Source: Solirubrobacterales bacterium (lineage in GTDB: Bacteria > Actinomycetota > Thermoleophilia > Solirubrobacterales > 70-9). Taken from it: 14,554 nucleotides of DNA. Below, piece by piece: positions 5,912-12,880 of the stretch. A program made the translations under genes and the position numbers. The stretch covers positions 1 to 14,554 of the forward strand of contig JACDBR010000031.1 of NCBI GenBank assembly GCA_013694825.1. Reading direction: 5' to 3'. The notes under the pieces are model-generated. The model ran no database searches and had not been told where the DNA came from. It saw only the letters and a program-made list of their open reading frames with translations. Numbering within the stretch: position 1 is the first letter of the stretch; each line of letters starts with the position of its first letter.

Positions 5912-6694
5912 ATGGAGATAATTCTGGCGATCCCCTTCGGCCTGGTGATCGGCGTGGTGGTTGCGACGGTCGGAGGCGGCGGTGCAATCCTGGCCTTGCC
6001 GGTCCTCGTCTACGTGCTCGGCGAAGGCGTCAGCCCAGCCTCGACCGCCTCCTTGATCGTGGTCGCCCTCGGCGCCTCGGTCGGGGCGGGCTCGCAGGCC
6101 CTGCACGGTCAGCTCTGCTGGCGGGTGGCCGCGACCTTCTCCGTGCCGGCAGCGGCCGGCGCCTATCTGGGAACGCTCGCCAGTGGCTCGGTCAGCGGTC
6201 GCACGCTGATCCTCGCCTTCGTGCCGGTGATGCTGATCGCGGCGGTCGTGACCTACCGGCGCGGCGAAGCGGCCGCGGAGGAGGACGAGTCGGCGGATTG
6301 CCCTCGCCCGGGGCTGGTGCCCGCGAGCTCGGCGGGGTTGGCCGTCGGAGCGCTGACCGGCTTCTTCGGGGTGGGTGGCGGCTTTCTGATCGTTCCGGCT
6401 CTGACCGTCGCGCTCGCCTTACCGCTGCGCCGGGCCATCGCCACCTCTCTGGCGATCATCACCCTGACGGGACTGGCGGCGCTGATCAGCCACCTGACGA
6501 ACGGCGCTGAGCCGGATTGGCCGCTGACGCTGGTCCTCTGCGGGTGCGCTGCGGTGGGAGCCCTGGCCGGGAGCGCGGTGGGGCGACGGCTTCCGGCTCG
6601 TACCCTGGCCCGCGCTTTCGGCGTGGTCGTGGCTCTCGTAGCCCTCTTCCTGCTGGTTGACGTCCTCCTCCTGGGAGGACCTCCAGTCGGTTGA
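5912..6694 (+). CDS. TauE/SafE-family membrane permease (sulfite/sulfur anion export)
   Basis: A 260-residue integral membrane protein with about eight hydrophobic segments in two homologous halves. Each half opens with the family's glycine-rich motif: TVGGGGAILALPVL (residues 19-32) and GFFGVGGGFLIVPAL (150-164). An acidic loop at about 118-130 (GEAAAEEDESADC) separates the halves. TauE/SafE proteins move sulfite, sulfoacetate and related anions. Next to a persulfide dioxygenase that makes sulfite, export of sulfite or another sulfur anion is the obvious role. ATG 5912 is only one base from the operator, so the mRNA is leaderless or very short-leadered; a downstream GTG in the first membrane segment is less likely. 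It is divergent from the ArsR operon and probably repressed by it. Confidence 0.88.
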   Translation: MEIILAIPFGLVIGVVVATVGGGGAILALPVLVYVLGEGVSPASTASLIVVALGASVGAGSQALHGQLCWRVAATFSVPAAAGAYLGTLASGSVSGRTLILAFVPVMLIAAVVTYRRGEAAAEEDESADCPRPGLVPASSAGLAVGALTGFFGVGGGFLIVPALTVALALPLRRAIATSLAIITLTGLAALISHLTNGAEPDWPLTLVLCGCAAVGALAGSAVGRRLPARTLARAFGVVVALVALFLLVDVLLLGGPPVG

Positions 6695-6866
6695 GCCACT
6701 GCCGCCCGGGCCAAACGCCTCAGGGGTCGACGAGCAGCGCCGGCGCGACGAGGGCCTGATCACACCAAGCGGCCCGACGCTTCGCTCGAGTAGAACGCCG
6801 CCCGAGCCGGGCCTGCGGGCGTCGTCGATGAGAAGATCATCGACCACCCCCCGACGAAGGAAGCCG

Positions 6867-6932
6867 ATGCGCGAAGACCTGGTCGCAGAGCTGTTGCAGG
6901 ATCCCCGCTTCAAGGGGCTCCCGGTCACTTGA
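6867..6932 (+). CDS. 21-residue mini-ORF ahead of the SnoaL-like gene
   Basis: ATG 6867 follows a strong Shine-Dalgarno GAAGGAA with a 4-base gap, and codes 21 residues containing LLQDPRFKGLPVT before TGA 6930-6932. Copy B of the cassette (12531-12602) keeps the same start, ribosome site and core peptide, with 23 residues and a stop overlapping the SnoaL start. It may be a small protein or a coupling leader that loads ribosomes for the SnoaL gene. I know no family for it. Confidence 0.5.
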   Translation: MREDLVAELLQDPRFKGLPVT

Positions 6933-6935
6933 GGG

Positions 6936-7376
6936 GTGACGCCGGAGAGCTATGACGACGTGCGCCGGGCCTGGCTCACCCACGTGCAGGCCGAGGAGGA
7001 GCTCTTCAGGCCCTTCACCGAGGACGAGTTCCAGGCGCGGATGCGCGAGATGCTGGCCGTCTTCACCGACGACTGCGTCATGGAGCTCATCAGCACCGGC
7101 GAGAGCTGGGAGGGGCGCGATCAGGCCGAGGCCTTCTACCGGGTCTTCCTCGGTGCCTTCGACGACATGCAGTAGGTGCCGCAGGCGCTCGTGATCGGCC
7201 CCCAGGGCGTGCTCGATGTCGCCAACATGACGGGCAGGCTGAAGCAGCGGTTCGCCGGACTCGAGGAGGTTGGGCAGCAGGTTCACCTTCAGTGGGTGAT
7301 CTACTTTCCCTGGGTCCCCGAGCAGGGCAGGTTCAGGGGCGAGACGGTCTTCTCGATCCGCCACCTCGACTCCTAG
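6936..7376 (+). pseudogene. SnoaL-like (NTF2-fold) protein interrupted by an in-frame TAG
   Basis: From GTG 6936 the frame reads VTPESYDDVRRAWLTHVQAE, then FTDDCVMELISTGESWEGRD and AEAFYRVFLGAFDDMQ, meets TAG at 7173-7175, and goes on in the same frame with VPQALVIGPQGVLDVANMTG, HLQWVIYFPW and FRGETVFSIRHLDS to TAG 7374-7376. The two halves together make one 146-codon SnoaL-like protein of normal length (NTF2-type cone fold found in polyketide cyclases, isomerases and many proteins of unknown role). A one-base change from TGG (Trp) would explain the stop. Unless the TAG is read through, only the 79-residue first half is made. The 3' end converges on the glycosyltransferase gene. Copy B (12599-12715) is more damaged. 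Confidence 0.72.
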
Positions 7377-7405
7377 CCAGCGGCGGGAAGGCCCGATTCC
7401 GAGCG

Positions 7406-8806
7406 CTACGCCGGCCCCGTGGCCGCCGACCGACTTCCCCGACTCTGCTCGCGCACCAGCTCGGCGAGCCGGGCGCCGAGCTGAGACCAGGTGTAGGACT
7501 CGAGCGCCTCGCCGCGCGCGGCTCTACCCATTCGCTTTCGCCGCGTCGGGTCGTTGACCGCTTCGACGAGCGCCGTCTCGAGCGCCTCGCGGTCGTCGGG
7601 AGGGATCAGCCAGCCGGTCTCGCCGTGGTCGACGATCAGGGCGGGGCCGCCGCGGCCGACCGCGATCACCGGGAGGCCGCAGGCCATCGCCTCGACGAGC
7701 ACCTGGCCGAACTGCTCGTTGGCCGAGGGATGTACGAGCACGTCGCTGGCGTTGAGGAAATCGGGCAGCGCCGCGTGCGGGTGCCAGCCGGCCAGGAAGA
7801 CGTTCTCGGCACCGGTTCGCTCGATCGCCTCGAGCGGATGCTCGCCCTCCCACTCGCCGGGATAGCCGCCAAGCAGGACGAGCGCGGCGGGGGTGGCGAA
7901 ACGCGCTCGAGCGTTCGCGAACGCCTCGACCAGCAGCCCGAGCCGCTTGACGTCGGTGAAGCGCCCGACGCTCAGCAGCGTCGTCCCGCGCAGGGCGGCG
8001 AGCTCTGACTCCTCGTAGAGGACGCTGCCGGGGTCCTCGTCGGGAGCCCAGCCCTGCGGCTCGGCGACGAGCCGGCGGCGCCAGTGCGCGGCCCGCTCAA
8101 CCCGGCGCGGGGCGAAGTCGGGGCTGAAGCCATTGGCGACCAGCTCGAAGCGGCTCGGGTCGATGTCGAGCAGCGCGCTCGCGCGCGAGAGCCCCTCTGG
8201 GCTGTTGACCACGATGCACGAGCAGGCCGCCGCCCAGTCGCAGAGCCGCTCGGCCCAGCGCTCGGCTGCCACCCAGCCCGACGGCGGACCGGCGAGAATT
8301 CGCTCCAGCATCAAGAGCTCCGAGCCGTGGATGTGCCCGATCACCGGGATGCGGGGGACGACGCGCGCCGCCGCTTCGTTCAGCGGGGTCAGGTGATGGA
8401 GGTAGAGGACGTCGGCGTCCGCGGCGTCCGCGCGCTCGAGCTCGGCGACCCAGGCTTCTACCTGGTGCTCGAAGGCCTCGTCGGCGAGCGTCGCGAATAC
8501 GGGGTCGGGCGCTCGCGGCCGGTCCTCGTAGGAGGCGTGCATCGGTGCCGTCCCGGGCCCGGCCTCGAAGCCGAGCGGGTCGGGACTGCGAAGTGCGGGC
8601 GTGAAGTCGACAGGCCGCAGGTCGGAGCTGCTGAAGAACCGCTGCGCCGAGCCGTGCTCGCCGAGGTCAGACCGCGATCCCGCGAGCAGGGTGACCTCGA
8701 GGCCGTCGCGCTCCAGCTCGGCGGCGAACGCGCGACAGGCATGCGCGGAGCCGCCGCGCGGGTAGAAGTAGAAGCCCGTCAGGACTCTGAGCAGATCCGA
8801 GGGCAT
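7406..8806 (-). CDS. GT4-family glycosyltransferase
   Basis: A 466-residue retaining glycosyltransferase with the GT-B two-domain fold. The N-terminal acceptor domain begins LRVLTGFYFYPRGGSAHACR with the usual Gly-rich loop. The C-terminal nucleotide-sugar domain has LLSVGRFTDVKRLGLLVEAF (residues 277-296), then ASDVLVHPSANEQFGQVLVE (353-372), which carries the E-x7-E motif (E364, E372), and ACGLPVIAVGRGGPALIVD. ATG 8806 follows GAAGG. It would add a sugar from a nucleotide sugar to a lipid, polysaccharide or small molecule; the acceptor cannot be read from sequence. An insertion around 245-270 between the two domains is longer than in minimal GT4 enzymes. It stands alone on this strand, convergent with the broken SnoaL gene, and is absent from copy B of the cassette. 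Confidence 0.9.
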   Translation of the reverse strand: MPSDLLRVLTGFYFYPRGGSAHACRAFAAELERDGLEVTLLAGSRSDLGEHGSAQRFFSSSDLRPVDFTPALRSPDPLGFEAGPGTAPMHASYEDRPRAPDPVFATLADEAFEHQVEAWVAELERADAADADVLYLHHLTPLNEAAARVVPRIPVIGHIHGSELLMLERILAGPPSGWVAAERWAERLCDWAAACSCIVVNSPEGLSRASALLDIDPSRFELVANGFSPDFAPRRVERAAHWRRRLVAEPQGWAPDEDPGSVLYEESELAALRGTTLLSVGRFTDVKRLGLLVEAFANARARFATPAALVLLGGYPGEWEGEHPLEAIERTGAENVFLAGWHPHAALPDFLNASDVLVHPSANEQFGQVLVEAMACGLPVIAVGRGGPALIVDHGETGWLIPPDDREALETALVEAVNDPTRRKRMGRAARGEALESYTWSQLGARLAELVREQSRGSRSAATGPA

Positions 8807-8850
8807 CGGCCTTCGAGGCTAGCCCCCGCACGGCGGGCGGCTCCGCGACG

Positions 8851-8966
8851 GCGGCGAGCTCAGCGCAGCGCAGAAGCGCAGGGCGGTGGGTACGAGGCGC
8901 CCGGCGGTAATCCGGATCCCATCCTGGCTGTGGACCCTCGCGCGCGCAGGTCGCGATCCTGGAAAC
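8851..8966 (-). pseudogene. Scraps of a phosphodiester glycosidase gene (copy A)
   Basis: The minus strand near 8872-8915 reads GIRITAGRLVPTALRF, matching the C-terminus GIRILGGRVVPTALRF of the intact glycosidase at 13191-13961, with one extra base spoiling the stop. Just beyond, TCCTGGCTGTG (8924-8934) matches an internal piece of that gene (around 13635), and the block ending GCGATCCTGGAAAC matches DNA just upstream of it (14025-14044). The gene therefore appears to have been here and to have been removed by nested deletions, leaving about 115 bases. Confidence 0.68.
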
Positions 8967-8985
8967 GCGTCAAGATCAGCGATCT

Positions 8986-9408
8986 ATGTCGCTGAGGACG
9001 TGGTTGCTCGTCGGGGCCGCGCTTGCCCTGTTCATATACCTGGGGCTCGTGGTCGTCCTCCTGATCGCGGGTCGCCGAACTGCCGCGCGCGCCCTCGCGG
9101 GCTTCATCCCGGACTGCCTGGTCATGCTGAAGCGGCTGCTTGGAGATCAGCGAGTGCCGCGTCGCCGGAAGTTGGTCCTCCTCGCCCTGGTCGGCTACCT
9201 GGCGATGCCGCTCGACTTGATCCCGGACTTCATCCCGGTCGCGGGTCAGCTCGATGACGTGATCATCGCCGCGCTGGCGCTCCGCTACGCGCTGCGCTCG
9301 GGCGGTCCCGACCTCCTCCGCAAGCACTGGCCGGGGCCGGAGCAGTCCCTCAGCGCGGTGCTCCGGGTGGCCTACGGCACGGAGCCGGATAGCACACGTA
9401 CCGCTTGA
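8986..9408 (+). CDS. DUF1232 (YkvA-like) membrane protein
   Basis: A 140-residue protein. Residues 6-28 are one hydrophobic transmembrane segment. Residues about 62-101 carry the DUF1232 signature, LALVGYLAMPLDLIPDFIPV followed by GQLDDVIIAALALRYALR, where the PLDLIPDFIP hairpin and LDD are the conserved core. The molecular role of this widespread family is not known. A second copy at 14020-14255 has lost its first half. The gene is alone on the plus strand, with glycosidase scraps upstream and the phosphoesterase gene 186 bases downstream. ATG 8986 is chosen because the membrane segment follows directly; no strong Shine-Dalgarno is evident. Confidence 0.85.
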   Translation: MSLRTWLLVGAALALFIYLGLVVVLLIAGRRTAARALAGFIPDCLVMLKRLLGDQRVPRRRKLVLLALVGYLAMPLDLIPDFIPVAGQLDDVIIAALALRYALRSGGPDLLRKHWPGPEQSLSAVLRVAYGTEPDSTRTA

Positions 9409-9437
9409 AATGGTTTTGCGCGGCCGGGCTTAGAACA

Positions 9438-9457
9438 CGCCGCCTGCGAGTGCGGCG
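9438..9457 (+). terminator. Short GC hairpin after the DUF1232 gene
   Basis: CGCCGC (9438-9443) and GCGGCG (9452-9457) form a perfect 6-bp stem with an 8-base loop, 29 bases after the DUF1232 stop. No U-tract follows. It is a weak terminator candidate. In the same gap the 12-base direct repeat GCAGGGGACTCC occurs at 9536-9547 and 9557-9568, upstream of the phosphoesterase start; it may be a regulator site. Confidence 0.35.
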
Positions 9458-9594
9458 GGTGCGGCTCCCTTCCGGAGTATCCGGAGGAGGCCGACTACTG
9501 GCGCCGGCCCGCTCATCGGACGGTAGCCTGGCGTCGCAGGGGACTCCTGGGGGATTGCAGGGGACTCCGGGGCGAGAGGGGACCGGGAGCATCG

Positions 9595-12141
9595 ATGGGA
9601 TGGGGAGGCGCCAGCCGGCGCAGGACCGTGGCCTTGGCCGCGATGGTCTTCGCGATCTGCGGGGGCGCTGGCTCCTCGCAGGCCGGCGTTCCCGAAAAGC
9701 TGGACGGCGCCGAGGATGCATTCATCGATCGTGCCGGCCAGGCGGTCGACGGGGTGGAGGATCGCGCCGAGGATTTGCTCGGCGGCCGCAGCGGTGACCG
9801 GGGCGGCGGCGGCACCGCGCCCGGCGAGCATGATCTTGAACGAAACGACTGCGAAGCCAGCGAGCACCGGCACGAGCTGGAGGAGATCCGCGAGCATTCG
9901 GGCCTGACCCCGGCCGAGATCCGCGAGCTGCTCGGGAACGCGGCGGGGGACCCCTGCCACGCGCACGAGCACGGCCACGAGCACGGCCACGAGGCATCGC
10001 CGCGAGCTGACTTCCAGGCCCACTCCGGGTCGCGCTCCGGCGAGCTCCGTGAGCGCGCCGCGGCGAGGAGCCGGCCCAGGGGCGCCGGTGGATCGACCAC
10101 AGGCCACGCCACGGGCCGAACGCTCAGCCGAACCACCGTGCGTCAGACGATCACCGGCGGCGACGCCAACGAGAGCTTTCAATTCCTGCGCAGGGGGCCG
10201 GGCGAGGCGCGGGTCGTTCGCACCGAGCTGGCGAAGGCGAAGCCCGGTCGCGCGAAGCGCAGGCGCTCGCTGCTCTACATGGCGCAGACGACCGACTGGC
10301 AGCTGGCCGACGAGGAATCGCCGGCCCGGGTCGAGTTCGTCGACGCGACGGCCAACGCGCCGTTCCCAAAGGCCTTCAGCGCGGCCTGGCGTCCTCAGGA
10401 GGCCTTCGGGCCGTTCGCGGTCGAGTCCTCGATTCGCCAGCTCAACGAGTTCGCCGAGCGCAGCCCGCACCTCGACGGCGACGGCGATCGCTCCGAGATG
10501 GACCTGGCGATCCTGACCGGCGACCAGGCCGACAACCAGCAGCTGAACGAGACCGACTGGGTCGTCACCCTGCTCGAAGGCGGGCAGCTCGACCCCAACA
10601 GCGGCGTCGATCCCGCGAGCTGCCCCCCCGGCCAGACGCCCATGGGCCAGACCGCCGACCCCGAGAAGTACGCGGGTGTCCAGGACTTCGATGACTACGC
10701 GACCCAGGGGTTCCAGTTCTACGACCCCGACGAGCCCAACGGAATCTACGGCGACTGGCCTCTGTACACCGGCCTGATGAACCGCGCCCAGAAGCCCTTC
10801 CAGGCGAGGGGTCTCAACGTCCCGTCCTACGTCACTCCTGGCAACCACGACGGGCTCGCGCAGGGCAACCAGAAGGCAAACGCCGCTTTCGAGGCGGTGG
10901 GGACCGGGTGCGTCAAGCCGATCGTGCCGGCCGCCTCGCTGACCAACCCCCAGGACTTCGAGCAGACGATCACCGAGGTCCTCGACCCGGACTTCCTCGC
11001 CGATCTGGTTACGAGCAACCCCGGACAGGTCTTCTTCGTCCCCCCCGATCCCGACCGCCGCTACGTCGACAAGGCGCAGTACAAGGAGCTGTTCGACACC
11101 GGCGGGCAGGGCGACGCGCATGGCTTCGAGTTCGTCGACCCGGCGCAGAACCAGGCCTCCAACGATGCCGCCTCCTACTACGCCTGGAACCCGAAGCCGG
11201 GGATCCGGATGATCTCGATCGACACCCTCTGCGAGGGCGGGATCGCCGGCCCTGCGGCGAGCGGCAACATCGACGACCCGCAGTTCAGGTGGCTGCGCGG
11301 CGAGCTCAGGCGGGCCCAGGCCCGCGACCAGCTGATCGTGGTCTTCGGCCACCATCCGATCCGAAGCCTCTCCTGCGACGTGCCCGACGAGACGCCGGCG
11401 CCGCCCCAGGCCGGCAGCGATTGCACCGCCGACGACGAGCACGGCCACGACGTCAACCCCGGCTGCGATCAGGACCCGCGGACCTCGACCCCGGTCCACC
11501 TCGGCGACGACCTCGAGTCGCTGCTGCACCAGTTCCCGAACGCGATCGCCTACATCGCCGGCCACACGCACGAGCACAACCTCACCCGGTTCGACCGGCC
11601 ACGCGGCGGACCCGGCGACTTCTGGGGCATAGAGACCGCCTCGCTGGTTGACTCGCCGCCGCAGAACCGCCTGATCGAGCTGATGGACAACTGCGACGGA
11701 ACGCTCTCGATCCTGGCCACGGTCGTCGACACGGCCGCCCCGATCACCGCCCCGGCGAGCGATACCGACGCCGGTGGGCTGAACACCCTCGACCTAGCCT
11801 CGATCAGCCGCACGCTCGCCTACAACGACCCGCAGGCCGGACCGTCCCTGGGTGAGGGCATGAAGCGCGAGCGAAACGTCGAGCTGCTGCTGAAGGACCC
11901 GCGCGAGGACCCGCCGGGGTGCAAGCGCAACGTGAACGACCCCCCCGACGGCGGCCCCGGCTCGCCGCCCGACGGCGGTCCCGGCGGCTCCACGGGCGAG
12001 ACGGTCCCGGATGGCGGCTCGGGCGGCTCGGGGCCGCTGCCGTTCACAGGCTTCGTGCTTCTCGGCCTGCTGATCACCGGCGTCTCACTGATCTTCGGCG
12101 GCCGCGCCGTCCGCTGGCTCGGCTCGCGCGCCGGCGGCTGA
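9595..12141 (+). CDS. Exported metallophosphoesterase with LPFTG cell-wall sorting signal
   Basis: An 848-residue secreted calcineurin-like phosphoesterase. Residues 1-30 look like a Sec signal peptide (Arg-rich start, hydrophobic core, SSQA-G). Residues 120-133 are a His-rich patch (HAHEHGHEHGHE) likely to bind metal. The dimetal core motifs come in order: TTDWQ (D234, Q236), LTGDQADN (D310, N314), TPGNHDG (N417, H418, D419), VFGHHPI (H586), and AGHTHEHN (H657, H659). A Pro/Gly/Asp linker (about 782-812) precedes LPFTG at 815-819, a hydrophobic stretch and the tail RWLGSRAGG, the layout of a sortase substrate, so the enzyme should stand anchored in the cell wall. Long inserts between the GD and GNHD motifs make it much larger than minimal phosphoesterases. 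The substrate (nucleotide, phosphodiester, sugar or lipid phosphate) is not evident. ATG 9595 follows GGGAG. No sortase gene is in the window. Confidence 0.88.
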   Translation: MGWGGASRRRTVALAAMVFAICGGAGSSQAGVPEKLDGAEDAFIDRAGQAVDGVEDRAEDLLGGRSGDRGGGGTAPGEHDLERNDCEASEHRHELEEIREHSGLTPAEIRELLGNAAGDPCHAHEHGHEHGHEASPRADFQAHSGSRSGELRERAAARSRPRGAGGSTTGHATGRTLSRTTVRQTITGGDANESFQFLRRGPGEARVVRTELAKAKPGRAKRRRSLLYMAQTTDWQLADEESPARVEFVDATANAPFPKAFSAAWRPQEAFGPFAVESSIRQLNEFAERSPHLDGDGDRSEMDLAILTGDQADNQQLNETDWVVTLLEGGQLDPNSGVDPASCPPGQTPMGQTADPEKYAGVQDFDDYATQGFQFYDPDEPNGIYGDWPLYTGLMNRAQKPFQARGLNVPSYVTPGNHDGLAQGNQKANAAFEAVGTGCVKPIVPAASLTNPQDFEQTITEVLDPDFLADLVTSNPGQVFFVPPDPDRRYVDKAQYKELFDTGGQGDAHGFEFVDPAQNQASNDAASYYAWNPKPGIRMISIDTLCEGGIAGPAASGNIDDPQFRWLRGELRRAQARDQLIVVFGHHPIRSLSCDVPDETPAPPQAGSDCTADDEHGHDVNPGCDQDPRTSTPVHLGDDLESLLHQFPNAIAYIAGHTHEHNLTRFDRPRGGPGDFWGIETASLVDSPPQNRLIELMDNCDGTLSILATVVDTAAPITAPASDTDAGGLNTLDLASISRTLAYNDPQAGPSLGEGMKRERNVELLLKDPREDPPGCKRNVNDPPDGGPGSPPDGGPGGSTGETVPDGGSGGSGPLPFTGFVLLGLLITGVSLIFGGRAVRWLGSRAGG

Positions 12142-12176
12142 GGCCCACCCGCCGCCAGGACCCGCCGCGCACCACA

Positions 12177-12515
12177 TCAACCAGCGAGCGGATTCTCCCA
12201 GTGCAGCTCGCCGAAGCGCGCGAAGTCGGTGTCGGTGGAGTAGAGGGTGAGGCCGTGTTCGATGGCCAGCGCGGCCAGGAGGGCGTCGGGCACGAGGTTG
12301 CCCCGGACCTCGTAAGTGGTGAGAAGCTCGCCAAGGATCCGGGCATGAAGGGGGCCGGGCTCGGGGATCCAGGCGACCGGGGCCGAGAGCCAATCGCTCA
12401 CCCGATCCCAGGCGGTGGCCGCGGGCAGGGGTTGCTGAAAGGCGCGCGGGTGCGTGGCGATCCGCAGGAATGCGCCAAGGCTCTGCCATGGCGAGATCAG
12501 TTCATTGCCGATAGC
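12177..12515 (-). pseudogene. PIN-domain toxin missing its N-terminus
   Basis: The minus strand codes the latter three quarters of a VapC-like protein: AIGNELISPWQSLGAFLRIA, THPRAF, then GNLVPDALLAALAIEHGL and LYSTDTDFARFGELHWENPL before TGA 12179-12177. Two late acids of the PIN site are present (VPDA, STDTD). The usual start of about 40 residues with the first catalytic Asp (LPDVNVLVYA-like) is missing. Upstream of about 12516 the frame continues only as the antisense of cassette copy B. The gene was therefore cut by arrival of that DNA, or lost its start by deletion there. No antitoxin gene remains beside it. A fusion product starting in the cassette DNA is possible but would lack the full active site. 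Confidence 0.72.
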
Positions 12516-12530
12516 CGACGAAGGAAGCCG

Positions 12531-12602
12531 ATGAGCGAGGACCCGGTTGCCGCGCTGTTGCAGGATCCCCGCTTCAAGGGGCTGCCCGTCACCTGGGGGT
12601 GA
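12531..12602 (+). CDS. 23-residue mini-ORF, copy B
   Basis: ATG 12531 follows GAAGGAA as in copy A and codes 23 residues ending LLQDPRFKGLPVTWG. The TGA (12600-12602) overlaps the GTG of the following SnoaL remnant (12599-12601) as GTGA, probably the ancestral, translationally coupled arrangement. Its reading frame is intact although the gene after it is broken. Confidence 0.45.
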   Translation: MSEDPVAALLQDPRFKGLPVTWG

Positions 12603-12715
12603 CGCCGGAGAGCTATGACGCGGTGCGCCGCGCATGGCTGACTCACGTGCAGGCCGAGGAGCAGCTCTTCACCCGTTCACGGAGGAGGAGTTCCAGGCCC
12701 GGATGGGCGCTGTAG
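12599..12715 (+). pseudogene. SnoaL-like gene remnant, frameshifted and truncated
   Basis: GTG 12599 opens VTPESYDAVRRAWLTHVQAE, then QLF, nearly the same as copy A. One C is then missing near 12670, turning FTEEEFQARM into a Ser/Arg-rich tail that stops at TAG 12713-12715. In the shifted frame the match goes on to about 12707 and then ends abruptly; the remaining two thirds of the gene are absent. Confidence 0.72.
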
Positions 12716-12880
12716 CCCCCCGACCCGCCGCCCCGCCCGGCAGCTCAGGCCCGCGCAGCTTGTACCCCCGCGAGAACAGCCGCAGGTTGACCACGAACAG
12801 CGCCACGGTGGCGGCGGCCGAGGATCTGCGCTCGCTGGCCTCCTCGCCACCGCAGCTCATTTTGAGATCGGGGCTGAATG
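12716..12880. other. Unassigned stretch between the SnoaL and RecD-like remnants
   Basis: No convincing gene. The minus strand can be read as a short segment TVALFVVNLRLFSRGYKLRG followed by Pro/Gly-rich sequence (about 12735-12810), which resembles the end of a membrane protein but has no start, no family match I recognise and no conserved border. Confidence 0.3.

Larger units (their letters stand above)
6852..9386. repeat. Cassette copy A of a diverged segmental duplication
   Basis: This span shares ordered blocks with 12516-14255: the start of the mini-ORF and SnoaL gene (6852 onward), the glycosidase 3' end (from 8851), a short block ending GCGATCCTGGAAAC (about 8944-8966) and the DUF1232 gene (9178-9384). 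By eye about nine of ten bases agree in the DUF1232 block. The glycosyltransferase at 7406-8806 has no match in copy B. Borders are approximate. Confidence 0.75.

Noticed and set aside
9430..11577. A 715-codon open frame on the minus strand
   Set aside because: It lies antisense to the phosphoesterase gene, whose metal motifs, signal peptide and LPFTG end are clear. The minus frame is Val/Gly/Arg-rich with no motif; long antisense frames are expected at this GC content.
12669..12860. 63-codon minus-strand open frame as a real gene
   Set aside because: It has a short hydrophobic part only, no ribosome site and runs into antisense of the SnoaL remnant; kept only as a possible scrap.
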